NCBI GenBank assembly: GCA_963667005.1
Contig: OY762937.1
Location: 496,001 to 560,000 of the forward strand
Direction: 5' to 3'
DNA length: 64,000 nucleotides
Source of the DNA: G963662605 sp963667005
GTDB lineage: Bacteria > Bacteroidota > Ignavibacteria > Ignavibacteriales > Ignavibacteriaceae
Both the position numbers and the translations under genes were made by a program. Of the stretch, positions 18,263 through 27,779 are shown in pieces (position 1 is the stretch's first letter; each line of letters opens with the position of its first letter). Below the pieces are notes generated by a model. That model was not told where the DNA came from. It was given only the letters and a program-made list of their open reading frames with translations, and searched no databases.

Positions 18263-19104
18263 TCCAGTTTAATCGGCGGATTAATAAAATATTCTTTAAG
18301 GCGGACAATCTCTTTTTTGATTCGCCTTTTAAAAGCTTTACTCAGACTACCGTCTGCAATAAGCCTGCGTGCACTTGTCCATACTCGCGCGTCATCCGAA
18401 TTTATGCAGACAATTTTGCCTTTTGACATGAGCGTCATTGCCATCCAGCCATCGGACCAGCGGGGACGTGTTGTATTGAATCCACCTACACTTCTGCCGT
18501 CAGCCGTCCTAAAGGCAAAGTTAAATCCAAGCACATTGAGATACTCTCTGTTTTTCCGGCGGATATCAAACAATGATTCAGCCAGCATCTCATATAAACC
18601 AAGAATAAAGCGCCCGTTATTTTCCGTCGGAATAAATGAATGTCTGCCGTGGGCGACTGATGTTTCCGGATTTTGCAATTCATTTACCATCGCATCAATC
18701 CATCCCGGAGGATAAAAACTATCGCCATCGGAGCATAGATGATAAATGCCCTTCGCAACTTCCAACCCAGCTTGCCGCGCGTGACTAATTCCCTGTGTCG
18801 CTACAAAAACCGACTTCACCCCACATTTATCAATAATCTCCTGTGTCCTGTCGGTGGAGTTGTTATTCATTAGTACCAGCTCAACTTTTCTATTCGTGGT
18901 TTGTTCAGCAAACGTTGAAAGTGTTCTTAAAAGATTTTCTTCTTCGTTCCACACAGGCATCAAAACGGATACTTCCGGGTTATCGCATTTGAAGCGCTCG
19001 AGTTTTGCACGAAGTGAGGCAAACAGTTCTTCGGGAACCTCATCAAGAGTTTTATATGTGTACTGATGTTTTTTCAACCAGTCGGGAAGTGAAAATCTCG
19101 GCAT
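18259..19104 (-). CDS. Family 2 glycosyltransferase
   Basis: A 281-residue GT-A glycosyltransferase. EVSVLMPVWNEEENLLRTL begins the nucleotide-binding fold, LVLMNNNSTDRTQEII follows, and CSDGDSFYPPGWID supplies the DxD metal/nucleotide-sugar motif (DGD). There is no strong membrane segment, so it is probably a peripheral cytosolic enzyme acting in surface polysaccharide or glycolipid synthesis. It overlaps the end of the convergent kinase by 4 bases. Acceptor and donor are unknown. Confidence 0.88.
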   Translation of the reverse strand: MPRFSLPDWLKKHQYTYKTLDEVPEELFASLRAKLERFKCDNPEVSVLMPVWNEEENLLRTLSTFAEQTTNRKVELVLMNNNSTDRTQEIIDKCGVKSVFVATQGISHARQAGLEVAKGIYHLCSDGDSFYPPGWIDAMVNELQNPETSVAHGRHSFIPTENNGRFILGLYEMLAESLFDIRRKNREYLNVLGFNFAFRTADGRSVGGFNTTRPRWSDGWMAMTLMSKGKIVCINSDDARVWTSARRLIADGSLSKAFKRRIKKEIVRLKEYFINPPIKLD

Positions 19105-19199
19105 AGACTATTCTGTTATGATTATCAATAAGTATAAGTAAATTACAAAATTCAAATTACAATAGAATGATATAAAATAAAAGAGGCCGTCTCACAGTA

Positions 19200-19245
19200 A
19201 GAGATAGAACGCTGATGACACGGATGACACTGATTCTCACGGATT
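19200..19245. repeat. 45-bp inverted repeat, right arm
   Basis: Reverse complement of 17249-17293. See the left arm. Confidence 0.7.
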
Positions 19246-19323
19246 ACTTTTTGTGAACAGGACAGGCGACTTGACGTAATCGTCTATGGTTTTTTCATCC
19301 TGCTCCTATGGCAAGTTAAAAAA

Positions 19324-19411
19324 TGAACTCACCCCCACCTCCTATGTTTAACAAAACCTACATCTTCCGGCGCTCCCCTCTCTTTTCAAGAGAGGGGTAG
19401 GGGTGAGTTCA
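19324..19411. repeat. Dispersed CCTCACCCC/GGGGTGAGG hairpin repeat, copy 2
   Basis: Outer arms tgaactcaccccc and ggggtgagttca enclose an inner hairpin cccctctctt/aagagagggg. Same organisation as 11395-11479. Confidence 0.7.
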
Positions 19412-19457
19412 CTTATTTTAAAAACGACCTATTAAACTGTCTCCGATTTTATAAAAA

Positions 19458-22043
19458 CTATTTTAAAAGCAGCATCTTCTTTGTTATCACCTGATCGCTC
19501 ATACGCAGGCGGTAGAGATAGACGCCGCTCGCGAGCTGCGAAGCATTGAATTTCACTTCATGCTCACCTGCCGTTTTGTATTCATTAATAAGCGTTGTTA
19601 TTTCTCTGCCCATGATGTCAAACACGGTCAAATTTACCAATCCGCTTTGCTGCAGATGGAATTTAACTGTTGTAGATGGATTAAACGGATTCGGATAATT
19701 CTGCGACAAGCTGAATGAGCGTACCTGCGCATTATACTCTTTCACTGCAGATACACCGGCATTGATAAATGCTGTGCTGTCAACCGCATCAAAGTTACTC
19801 GAAACGTAGCCGCCGGCGACGAATAATCTTCCGTTTTGCATTACTGTCAAACTTGACTGGTTGTAATAATAAGGTGGGGTATTTTCAACCGCGCCAATTG
19901 TTAACTTTCCGCTTGCCGGGTTAACAATGCATAGCACATATTTCTTTACCGCCGCCGCCTTGCCGGATAGCATATAAATAACATTTCTTGCCTGATCAAC
20001 AATAGGCCGCAGGAAGTATATAGAATCACCGGCAGCAAGATTATAGTCCGGAAGTGAAGACATCAAAGCAAATGCCCCGGTTGCAGGATTGACGGTGAAC
20101 AATCTAAACTTCGTTATACCCGCGGTATCTTTGCTCGCCAGATATACATAGCGGCCATCTGCGAGAGTAATCATTTTGGTATCGGTGAGGAAATAATCGT
20201 TACGAGGTACATATCCTGCCACGTCTGCAAAAAGCGAAGTACGAACTTGAGAAAAAGTTTTTGTTGACGCGTCAAATTTCTCAACCGATTCGGGATAAAC
20301 ACTACCACCATAATTATCACTACCACCAAACACTAATGCGTTTCCGTCAGTCAGTGGCACAATAACAGGAAACGCCCGCAATTGCGCCAACGGACCGGTG
20401 GATGTCATTGTGTTTAAGGCCGGATCGTATACATCCGCAATTTGAGCACCTTTTGTATCGTACCAGCATCCCGCGATCAACACTTTTCCGCTCGTGAGAG
20501 TAGCGGCCTGAGCCATCGTCCTGATATAACTCATGGTTGGCCCGGCTGTAAATGTGTTGGATGCCGGATCAAAAATTTCTGTCGTGTTTAACTGCCCGAC
20601 ACCCAAATCACTGCTCATGCCGCCTGCAAGAAGAATCTTCCCGTTCGGTAAAACTGAAATTGCCGTGTTATCGCGGTAATCCTGCATGGTAAGCTGAGTA
20701 AATGTGTTAGTTGCCGGATTGAAAATCTCAGCAGTGTTTGACCTGGCAAAACCGTACGCGTGACCACCGAACATGGCAAAGCGGCCGTCTGCCAAAGCAA
20801 CCGATGCGGCAGCCATTTTAGTCCCGTTCATTTTCGGCCCGTTAATGAATGCCGTATTGTCAGACGATTGAACCGGTAATTTTATAATGAGAGAACTATC
20901 AACTGCGTTAAAATTGGTTGAAGCATAACCGCCAATGACGATCAATGTGTTTTCGTCAATTAAGGAGATGCTCGATTGATTATAATAATAGTCAGGTGTA
21001 TTCTCTTCTTTGCTGATAGTCAGTGCTCCGGTCAAAGAATTAACCGAACACATGACATATTTTCTACCCGATGCAGTTGCTTTGCTTGAAAGCATGTAAA
21101 TCATATTTTTTTGGCCGACAACAATCGGGCGTAAAAAGAAAATTGAATCGCCTGCTGCGAGATTGTAATCAGGAAGTGAAGCTAGTATTGCAAATGCTCC
21201 ATCCGAAGGATTGACAGTAAACAATCTGAATTTTGTTATACCTGCAGTATCCTTACTCGCAAGATATACCAAGCGGCCGTCTTGGAGGGACATGTTTTTT
21301 GTATCGGTAAAGAAGTAATCATTTCTTGGAATATAGCCGCCTACATCCTCAAACAATGTTGCACGCACCTGTGAAAACGTTTTTGTTGAGGCGTTAAATT
21401 TTTCAACTGCCTCAGGATAAGTGCTGCCGCCATAAGAATCACTCCCACCGAATACAAGTGCGTTTCCGTCGTTCAAAGCAACGACAACAGGAAATGCTCT
21501 GTTCTGTACAACCGGACCTGTAGATGTCATCGTATTTGCAACCGGATCGAATACATCGGCTATTTGAGCACCTTTTGTATAATACCAGCATCCTACAATA
21601 AGAACTTTGCCGCTTGCCAGTGTAGCCGCCTGTGTCATCGTCCGAATATAACTCATCGTTGGACCCGCGGTAAAAGTATTTGTTGAAGGATCAAATATTT
21701 CAGTTGAAGATAATTGCCCGACCCCTAAATCACTGCTCATACCGCCCGCAAGAAAAATCTTCCCGTTCGGTAATACTGCAATCCCCGCATTATCTCGATA
21801 GTCCTGCATGGTTAACTGTGAAAAAGTATTTGTCGCTGGATTATAAAAATCCGCCGTGTTTGACCGTGCAAATCCGTTGCTGTGCCCGCCGAATGCAGCC
21901 ACACGGCCATCGGGAAGTTTTACTGAAGCGGCCGCCATTCTTGTTGAAGTAAGTTTAGGGCCATTGATAAATTCTACCCCTTGCGCAAGGGTTATAACGG
22001 AGAGGAATGTACACAAAACCGCGTAGTATACTATAGACTTCAT
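19458..22043 (-). CDS. Secreted kelch-like protein, internally duplicated, with T9SS sorting tail
   Basis: An 861-residue protein with signal peptide MKSIVYYAVLCTFLSVITLA. Residues about 24-395 and 396-775 are two highly similar tandem copies (for example ARSNTA...NPATNTF, RDNxxIxVLPNGKI, SLPDYNLAAGDSI in each). Each copy consists of kelch-type blades (DGRxAAFGGH, GKVLIxGCW, GNALVFGGSD), so two beta-propellers or one large one are expected. Residues about 785-861 are the type IX secretion C-terminal domain: NYPNPFNPSTTVKFHL, VFDIMGREI, SGVYLYRL, KKMLLLK. It should be exported across the outer membrane and anchored or released at the cell surface. Last gene of the minus-strand envelope cluster, 55 bases after the papain-like gene. 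Confidence 0.9.
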   Translation of the reverse strand: MKSIVYYAVLCTFLSVITLAQGVEFINGPKLTSTRMAAASVKLPDGRVAAFGGHSNGFARSNTADFYNPATNTFSQLTMQDYRDNAGIAVLPNGKIFLAGGMSSDLGVGQLSSTEIFDPSTNTFTAGPTMSYIRTMTQAATLASGKVLIVGCWYYTKGAQIADVFDPVANTMTSTGPVVQNRAFPVVVALNDGNALVFGGSDSYGGSTYPEAVEKFNASTKTFSQVRATLFEDVGGYIPRNDYFFTDTKNMSLQDGRLVYLASKDTAGITKFRLFTVNPSDGAFAILASLPDYNLAAGDSIFFLRPIVVGQKNMIYMLSSKATASGRKYVMCSVNSLTGALTISKEENTPDYYYNQSSISLIDENTLIVIGGYASTNFNAVDSSLIIKLPVQSSDNTAFINGPKMNGTKMAAASVALADGRFAMFGGHAYGFARSNTAEIFNPATNTFTQLTMQDYRDNTAISVLPNGKILLAGGMSSDLGVGQLNTTEIFDPASNTFTAGPTMSYIRTMAQAATLTSGKVLIAGCWYDTKGAQIADVYDPALNTMTSTGPLAQLRAFPVIVPLTDGNALVFGGSDNYGGSVYPESVEKFDASTKTFSQVRTSLFADVAGYVPRNDYFLTDTKMITLADGRYVYLASKDTAGITKFRLFTVNPATGAFALMSSLPDYNLAAGDSIYFLRPIVDQARNVIYMLSGKAAAVKKYVLCIVNPASGKLTIGAVENTPPYYYNQSSLTVMQNGRLFVAGGYVSSNFDAVDSTAFINAGVSAVKEYNAQVRSFSLSQNYPNPFNPSTTVKFHLQQSGLVNLTVFDIMGREITTLINEYKTAGEHEVKFNASQLASGVYLYRLRMSDQVITKKMLLLK

Positions 22044-22098
22044 AGCCGTATCCCTAAATATGTTTGTAGCCTGGTTAGAACACTGTTAACCGGGTAAC

Positions 22099-23463
22099 TC
22101 AATAATGTGGTATTTCCACAAGAACGGGAATAACAGTTTTCCCGCCGCTCTTCGCTTTAAATAAAATCTTTGAACTGCCGTCAAATTCGATATTGCGGAA
22201 GTCTATTCCATCAGTTTTCATCGCTTCATTAAAACGCTGTTCCATACTGCCCTTCCCGTTTTCTATTGAACGGATGATATCATCAATCGGCAGGGGTTTT
22301 ATCGAATAAAGAAAACAGTAATACGAAGCACCGGATGCTGAGTCCAACATGGTATAGCTGTCTTCATCCGGAATTGCAACATCGTTTTTCTTATACGGCA
22401 GATATGCGATCATTTTGTCATTAAATGGAAATAGCTTCTCTACTTTAAAACTTTTATCCGTCCCGAAAGCATACACATATGCCGGTTCATCGTTCGTAAC
22501 AAAGACCTGAAACAGCGTACCGCTCGGATAACTTTTATCCATTACATAATATCTGCCGTTATGCGTAGCGGTCATTTCTGTTCCGTTACTCTCCTTAAAC
22601 AACAGTCCGCCGTTTAGATCATATTTCTTACCGGCTTGTGCTTTTCTATCGAGCAACTCAAATCCATACTTGCAGAAATAATCCATGTCATTGTATTTAA
22701 TCCACATGAATCCGCCATTACCCCAGTCAGTTCCCCAACTATTCATCACTTCAAATGCTCCGCCGGCTTTGTTATCGTCATATCCGATAATTGCCATACC
22801 ATGACCGCGTCCGAATTCTTTATATTCATTTGCGGCAGGCTTCCATACTTGTCTCGCCAAACTGAACGAAGGGGGACAGTCGAAAGCAATAATAACCGGA
22901 TTACCTTCAGATAAACTCTTTTTTATATAAGGTGTCTTTTTTGCGATTGAACGGTCAACTATTACACGATATTCGATTATTTTGCTGCCGGATGCACTTT
23001 TTTTATCAACATCTGTGACCTTACGTGCGCAGCTAAAATCAAATTCATTGAGTGAAAGCGCTCCCTGAATTTTCAAAACGTCCAGCGCACTGCCGAGTGA
23101 AACACCGACATTGCAATCATTACCTTTTCTGAGTTGGTTGTAGACGTAGGAAGGAGAGAAGGCATATTTATTGATTTCGTCTTTTTTCCAATCGCGTTTC
23201 ATTGCCTCAAGAATAGTTCGTCCGGCGTAAGTAGTTGACCATCCGGCACAAGTACTGGTCATCCCTTGATTGCCCGGTGTCGGACAATATTGTTTTAGTG
23301 ATGCCTCCGACGGTAATACAGCGTACATTCCTCTTGTTAGAGGAGCCGCAGTCGGACAGTCCTTGTAAACTTCAGGATCCAATAAAGCGCCCATTCCAAA
23401 TTCCTGCGTATACGCAAGTCCGTTTAATAAAACCAGACAAAATAGAAGCGGGATAGCTTTCAC
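22099..23463 (-). CDS. Papain-like (C1A) cysteine protease, exported
   Basis: A 454-residue protein with GTG start and signal peptide (MKAIPLLFCLVLLNGLAYTQ). The papain catalytic set is present: Gln66 in GNQG, Cys72 in MTSTCAGWSTTYAG, His221 in GRGHGMAIIGYDD, and Asn241 in NSWGTDWGNGGF. About 190 residues beyond the protease domain are a mixed beta-rich extension of unknown role. It should act in the periplasm or, if surface-displayed, outside. It lies 15 bases after the FecR-like gene, within the cluster that also has a caspase-fold protein, giving two different cysteine-protease folds in one operon. Confidence 0.88.
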   Translation of the reverse strand: MKAIPLLFCLVLLNGLAYTQEFGMGALLDPEVYKDCPTAAPLTRGMYAVLPSEASLKQYCPTPGNQGMTSTCAGWSTTYAGRTILEAMKRDWKKDEINKYAFSPSYVYNQLRKGNDCNVGVSLGSALDVLKIQGALSLNEFDFSCARKVTDVDKKSASGSKIIEYRVIVDRSIAKKTPYIKKSLSEGNPVIIAFDCPPSFSLARQVWKPAANEYKEFGRGHGMAIIGYDDNKAGGAFEVMNSWGTDWGNGGFMWIKYNDMDYFCKYGFELLDRKAQAGKKYDLNGGLLFKESNGTEMTATHNGRYYVMDKSYPSGTLFQVFVTNDEPAYVYAFGTDKSFKVEKLFPFNDKMIAYLPYKKNDVAIPDEDSYTMLDSASGASYYCFLYSIKPLPIDDIIRSIENGKGSMEQRFNEAMKTDGIDFRNIEFDGSSKILFKAKSGGKTVIPVLVEIPHY

Positions 23464-23478
23464 GTTGATCTTTCCGTA

Positions 23479-24408
23479 TTAATTTTTAGGTTTTACCTGT
23501 TCAGCTTTAGCCGTCAAGCCGTTCTCTGCCAAAAAAGCCGCGTAGTCAACTGCATATTCTTCAGCAGCACCGGAAAGAGAATATGCTTTCTCAAAATAAC
23601 TCATGGCATCAGCATTGACCCCCTGTGTAACAAAATACTTTGCGAACAGAAAATTGTTGAGTGCTGATGATTCGTCAGGCATTTCTTTTTTCATAATTTC
23701 AAGCGTATCGCTTACGAGCTTCCTTTTTGTATTGGGAACAAGTGCAAGAGTATGTGCGCCTGAGTTTATTGCCGCATCCGCATCGCTGGAGACAACCCAT
23801 GTATACTGCAAATTCGGATTCAGTTTCAACAAGTCCAGATCAACTGAGAGCGAAGTATCCTTTGTATCTTTCATGTATATGGTAATTCCCGCCGGATTGA
23901 CAACGCGGACTACATATCCGGATGCACTTTTAAGTTTATACCAGCTGAAGGTTGCCTGTGATGAAAATGTAACCATTGCAGGGGGAACACCGATTTCTAT
24001 TGCATTTCCGAGAGAGCGGAATACCGCTCCCAACATGGTCATTTTCTTTGACTTGTCTTTGTTAACCATTTCATTAGCAACATATCCGGCAAATTTCTGA
24101 TTGAATGATGCATCACCTTTTGCCACGGATTTGACGAGTGCCGCCACATCATATTCCCCGGCCTTCTTCAACTCGAGTGTTTTTCCTTTTACATGAACCA
24201 TACCGAGATAATCGCCGGCAGCGAGTTTGATTTTGTCATTTGCCTTAATTTTATCGCCGGCATGAATCTTTGCCCAATTCCCAGCTGCAGATTTACACTC
24301 TACTGTTCCCCGCGCGCTCATTACGGTGAATGCCGTTTCCTGCGCGACTACTTTGCCGCATGAAAAAATAAAGCTGAAGACAAATAAACGAAGCACAACA
24401 GATTTCAT
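23479..24408 (-). CDS. FecR-like domain protein, exported
   Basis: About 309 residues from ATG 24408 (MKSVVLRLFVFSFIFSCGKV, signal peptide; an alternative ATG at 24423 is possible, neither has a clear Shine-Dalgarno). The N-terminal TVMSARGTVECKSAAGNWAKI with IHAGDKIKANDKI and LAAGDYLGMVH is the FecR-type beta domain. A central fibronectin-like segment (FSWYKLKSASGYVVRV) follows, then a helical TPR-like end (AMSYFEKAYSLSGAAEEYAV). The start lies one base after the CHASE2 stop (TAA-A-ATG), so the two are translationally coupled. FecR/CHASE2 pairs are common in sensory gene clusters. No sigma factor is near, so it is not a classical FecI/FecR regulator. Confidence 0.8.
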   Translation of the reverse strand: MKSVVLRLFVFSFIFSCGKVVAQETAFTVMSARGTVECKSAAGNWAKIHAGDKIKANDKIKLAAGDYLGMVHVKGKTLELKKAGEYDVAALVKSVAKGDASFNQKFAGYVANEMVNKDKSKKMTMLGAVFRSLGNAIEIGVPPAMVTFSSQATFSWYKLKSASGYVVRVVNPAGITIYMKDTKDTSLSVDLDLLKLNPNLQYTWVVSSDADAAINSGAHTLALVPNTKRKLVSDTLEIMKKEMPDESSALNNFLFAKYFVTQGVNADAMSYFEKAYSLSGAAEEYAVDYAAFLAENGLTAKAEQVKPKN

Positions 24409-24409
24409 T

Positions 24410-25621
24410 TTATTTTTTACCATGTTTTTCTTTAAGGTGTTGATATAGTTTGATTTCATATGATTTATAAAAGTCTATGGAAGACGGCACCATAACAATA
24501 GCCGCCATTGCCAGCGTCAAGTTTGTCCGGTATGCAAGAAAAGCAAAAATAGCTAATCCTATATATACGGTTCCGATAGTTTGAATAGATAGTACCAGCT
24601 TTGTAAAGGTGCCCGACAACATGCCGAACTTTCCCTGTATTGCCGAAATCAATATAACATTCAAATAACACAGAATGATAGCCAGCAGCACACCGAGTCC
24701 GAAGGACATTTGTTCTATGTATCCGTCGGAAAGAAGCATGGAAACAATATTCGCGTGAATAATTACGCCATACATGTCCGGAAAATTCCTGCCGGCATAT
24801 TGCGTATTCATCGGCGTGAAGAAAATATCATCAAGAGAACTTTTATCTATTGTCTCCCCCATGAATCCCATGATAACGATTTTATCTTTTATAAAAGACG
24901 GGGTGAACGTGGAATCGAACAACTCCGGCGTATCAATTAAATAGAATTTATCGTGATTGCCGCGATAGTTTACCATTTCATATTCAACATTGCGCTTGCG
25001 CAGTTTCTCATATCGTGTGCTGTCAACGATTTGCAAAATTGTAGAGGTAAGAGAATTAACCCGCGTGCTTTTTGAATTTGAAAACGGACAATATTTTCTG
25101 ATGGTTCTAAAACTACCGCCCGCGTCATCCGGCAGATTTGCATAGCCGTTCTTCGCGTATCGGTTAAATATATCAATCGATGTTTTCACCGTATCATAGG
25201 AATCTGTTGTTTCGTTATAATTATCAAGCCTGCTGACCATTACAAGATTTTTTACCTGCGAGAATTCTCCTGCCAGTGCAAAATCCGCTGATGGATCAGC
25301 TCCTTCGCGGGCGAAAACAATATCCAGCGCGATAACCTTAGGATTATACGAGTTGATAACGTGTATCTGATGTGCTATTTCGGCGCGGGATAGACTTCCG
25401 ATATTAACCAGTACGATGTTCGTGTCCGCGTCGGGTGCTGATCGCAGTTGTGAGTAGTAAAGATCATAGATATCGAAATCGCGCAAGGCATTCACCATCG
25501 GATCCAGAAATTTAAAATTAATCGGGAGTACCGATAGTATATACCCCAGCACAAATATATTCGCGGTTATGATTAAAGCATCAAGCCGGAAAAAATGCTT
25601 TTTTATTTTTGTGTGCAGCAT
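24410..25621 (-). CDS. CHASE2-domain membrane sensor without output domain
   Basis: About 403 residues from ATG 25621, 13 bases after the caspase gene stop; the longer frame to 25657 would overlap that gene. An N-terminal membrane helix (LIITANIFVLGYILSVL) is followed by a large periplasmic CHASE2 domain with DIYDLYYSQLR, NIVLVNIG, PKVIALDIVF, NYRG and KDKIVIMGFMG, then IIHANIVSMLL and three membrane helices at the C-terminus. CHASE2 proteins usually end in a cyclase, diguanylate cyclase, kinase or similar; here the protein stops about 20 residues after the last helix with only a short basic tail (KLYQHLKEKHGKK). The signal is therefore probably passed to a partner protein. Confidence 0.88.
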   Translation of the reverse strand: MLHTKIKKHFFRLDALIITANIFVLGYILSVLPINFKFLDPMVNALRDFDIYDLYYSQLRSAPDADTNIVLVNIGSLSRAEIAHQIHVINSYNPKVIALDIVFAREGADPSADFALAGEFSQVKNLVMVSRLDNYNETTDSYDTVKTSIDIFNRYAKNGYANLPDDAGGSFRTIRKYCPFSNSKSTRVNSLTSTILQIVDSTRYEKLRKRNVEYEMVNYRGNHDKFYLIDTPELFDSTFTPSFIKDKIVIMGFMGETIDKSSLDDIFFTPMNTQYAGRNFPDMYGVIIHANIVSMLLSDGYIEQMSFGLGVLLAIILCYLNVILISAIQGKFGMLSGTFTKLVLSIQTIGTVYIGLAIFAFLAYRTNLTLAMAAIVMVPSSIDFYKSYEIKLYQHLKEKHGKK

Positions 25622-25634
25622 AGAGTGATTCGGT

Positions 25635-27653
25635 TTATTTTGCGAAATAGAAATCACCTTCTAAAGAAGTATTCTCCCATGGTATCTGCTCGCCGTTTGA
25701 TTTTTTTCGAACGTTCGAGCGTACGGCTTTAAATACATCTTCTATTTTGCTGCCGTTTGTTCTCATAGCTGTTAAGAATTCTTCAGTATAAAGTCCATTT
25801 TGACCTGATCCGTCGGATGCAACCGATCCGGGAGAAGTTGAAAATGCAATAAGTGTTCCTGCCGGTGCGTTAACCGAAGCAAGACCGCTTGCGACCGAAC
25901 GGGTGCTTTTGGTATACGGATTATTTCTGCAAGCATCAAGAATAACAATGTTCATCGGGTTCTTAGCAAAATCCATCTCGGCTAAAACCTGATTCAAATC
26001 AGTTGCTTCAAACTCAACATCTTCTTCCTTCATAATATCGGCATCAACGGGTACGAGGTAGTTTACACCTTTAACCTGCAAGCCGTGTCCGGAATAATAG
26101 AATAATCCCGTACCGCCTGATTGTAATTTTTTGCCGAATTCCCGGATAATGCGCTTCATGTCCTTTTCCGTAGCAATATTGGTGGACAACATTACATCAA
26201 ACCCCATATCCTTTAGTGATTTCGCCATTGCGGTAGCATCATTAACAGGATTACGGAGCGGCGAGTTTTTATAATCGCTGTTACCGATAACCAAAGCATA
26301 CCGGCCGTCGGGATTTTTTGCAATTGTTGCAGGAGTTTCTTCTCCGTGATTAATTACAAGTGTTTCCTCTGAGGCGTTGCCGCCTTTATCAATAGCCCGG
26401 ACTAATATTTTGTTTTCTCCCGGAGTTAGAGCTACATCAGAGGTAAACTGTCCCTTATCATCAATGTCGGCGGGCTTTCCGTTTATCATTACCTCTTTAA
26501 CACCTATGTCATTTGCCGCAATTCCTCGAACCTTGACAACGCTGGATTTCTTTACAATCTTTAAACCGCGTTTCATAACCGGCTCAAGTATTGCGATAGA
26601 GGGTTTACCGGCATCATTTTTACTTGTTACGGTAAACTTGAATTCTTTCGCTTCGCCCTTTTCATCAACCGCTTTAACATTTATCGGATTGGGGCCTTCT
26701 TGCAATTTAACGTTACAATAAAATTCCTTATCGGCGACTATGACTGCTTTTTCTCCATTAACCGTAATGTCTTTGTATGTATTCGGGAAAGGCAGACTTC
26801 CGCGAACAGTGATCATTCCTTCGGTAATGGTAAGCTCCTTTGATTGCGAAATATCCGGATCGGTGATGGCGAGTTCCTTCGTCATACCGGAAGCGACTGT
26901 GTTATTTTCTTTTATGTCTATACTAACAATAAGGCGATTTAGGTCTTCAATTCGTTTTGCGGCTTCCGCATAAGTCGGCGCTGCCTTGAGAGCATCGCTA
27001 TACATACTGATGGCATTTTTGTATGCGGCGACTGCTGCATCTTTATTATTAGATTTCAAATATTGACGGCCGATGTCTTCATAATCCACACCCTTGGAGA
27101 ACAGAAGTGTTTGGTCAATTTTTTCCGGAGTCCTTTTGCTGTACATTGCCTCGCGGTCAGCATCGGTCAACTCAATATCGAATTTCTTAGGTATCTTCTG
27201 CGTCAATTGCTGAATCAATTCAAACAATTCATCCATATCACCGGTTACTTCATCGGCTTTTTTGGTCAAGCCTGTTTCAACGTCAACGATACGGGCATCA
27301 ATGCGAAGCTTTCCAAACATATTAACAAAACTTCCAAGCAGCATCGCACGGGCTCCGACAATTTTACCGATCTTTGATGCGGTTCCCGGATCAACGGCTC
27401 CGCTCTGCTGTAATTTCAATTCGTTCAAAACATCATTCAATCTTTGACGTTCAACAAGTTTAAAAGCGGATATATTTTGCAGCTCGGTGGTCAGCATTGC
27501 CGCCATACCTTTGCTTAACGGTTCTAATTTTTCATTATCGGTAATGCTGTTATTGTCAAAATTCAATATGCCGAGCGTAATCTTGGTGCCTTGCGGATAC
27601 ACGGCTATCAGAGAAAAAAGTATGAACAATGCGGTCAACGTCGTTTTTTTCAT
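25635..27653 (-). CDS. CsgG/TolB-like domain fused to caspase-fold peptidase, exported
   Basis: A 672-residue protein with signal peptide MKKTTLTALFILFSLIAVYP. Residues 24-155 resemble the CsgG/curli-assembly fold (ILNFDNNSITDNEKLEPLSK, FKLVERQRLNDVL, GSFVNMFGKLRIDARIVDV). Residues about 185-245 are TPR-like, and 260-440 hold two Ig-like segments (PNTYKDITVNG, LTPGENKILVRAIDKGG). Residues 451-672 are a C14 caspase domain: RYALVIGNSDYK, catalytic His523 in YYSGHG, and catalytic Cys575 in LDACRNNP. Both catalytic residues are present. The protein is expected in the periplasm. It shares the CsgG-like segment with the first gene of this cluster at 31.6 kb. Confidence 0.87.
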   Translation of the reverse strand: MKKTTLTALFILFSLIAVYPQGTKITLGILNFDNNSITDNEKLEPLSKGMAAMLTTELQNISAFKLVERQRLNDVLNELKLQQSGAVDPGTASKIGKIVGARAMLLGSFVNMFGKLRIDARIVDVETGLTKKADEVTGDMDELFELIQQLTQKIPKKFDIELTDADREAMYSKRTPEKIDQTLLFSKGVDYEDIGRQYLKSNNKDAAVAAYKNAISMYSDALKAAPTYAEAAKRIEDLNRLIVSIDIKENNTVASGMTKELAITDPDISQSKELTITEGMITVRGSLPFPNTYKDITVNGEKAVIVADKEFYCNVKLQEGPNPINVKAVDEKGEAKEFKFTVTSKNDAGKPSIAILEPVMKRGLKIVKKSSVVKVRGIAANDIGVKEVMINGKPADIDDKGQFTSDVALTPGENKILVRAIDKGGNASEETLVINHGEETPATIAKNPDGRYALVIGNSDYKNSPLRNPVNDATAMAKSLKDMGFDVMLSTNIATEKDMKRIIREFGKKLQSGGTGLFYYSGHGLQVKGVNYLVPVDADIMKEEDVEFEATDLNQVLAEMDFAKNPMNIVILDACRNNPYTKSTRSVASGLASVNAPAGTLIAFSTSPGSVASDGSGQNGLYTEEFLTAMRTNGSKIEDVFKAVRSNVRKKSNGEQIPWENTSLEGDFYFAK

Positions 27654-27779
27654 TTTTTTTCCGTATTAATATGAAAATGTAGAATAAACATATAATCAAT
27701 AAATTTTGCGATATGTGATGTGCGTCCCAAAAAACACAGAGAACGAATCCAAATCACAAATTAAACTTGCATGATTTTT

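Larger units (their letters stand above)
19105..19457. other. Repeat-filled intergenic stretch
   Basis: No gene. It contains the right arm of the 45-bp inverted repeat (19200-19245) and copy 2 of the dispersed CCTCACCCC-type hairpin (19324-19411), between the 5' end of the glycosyltransferase gene and the 3' end of the kelch-repeat gene. Confidence 0.7.
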
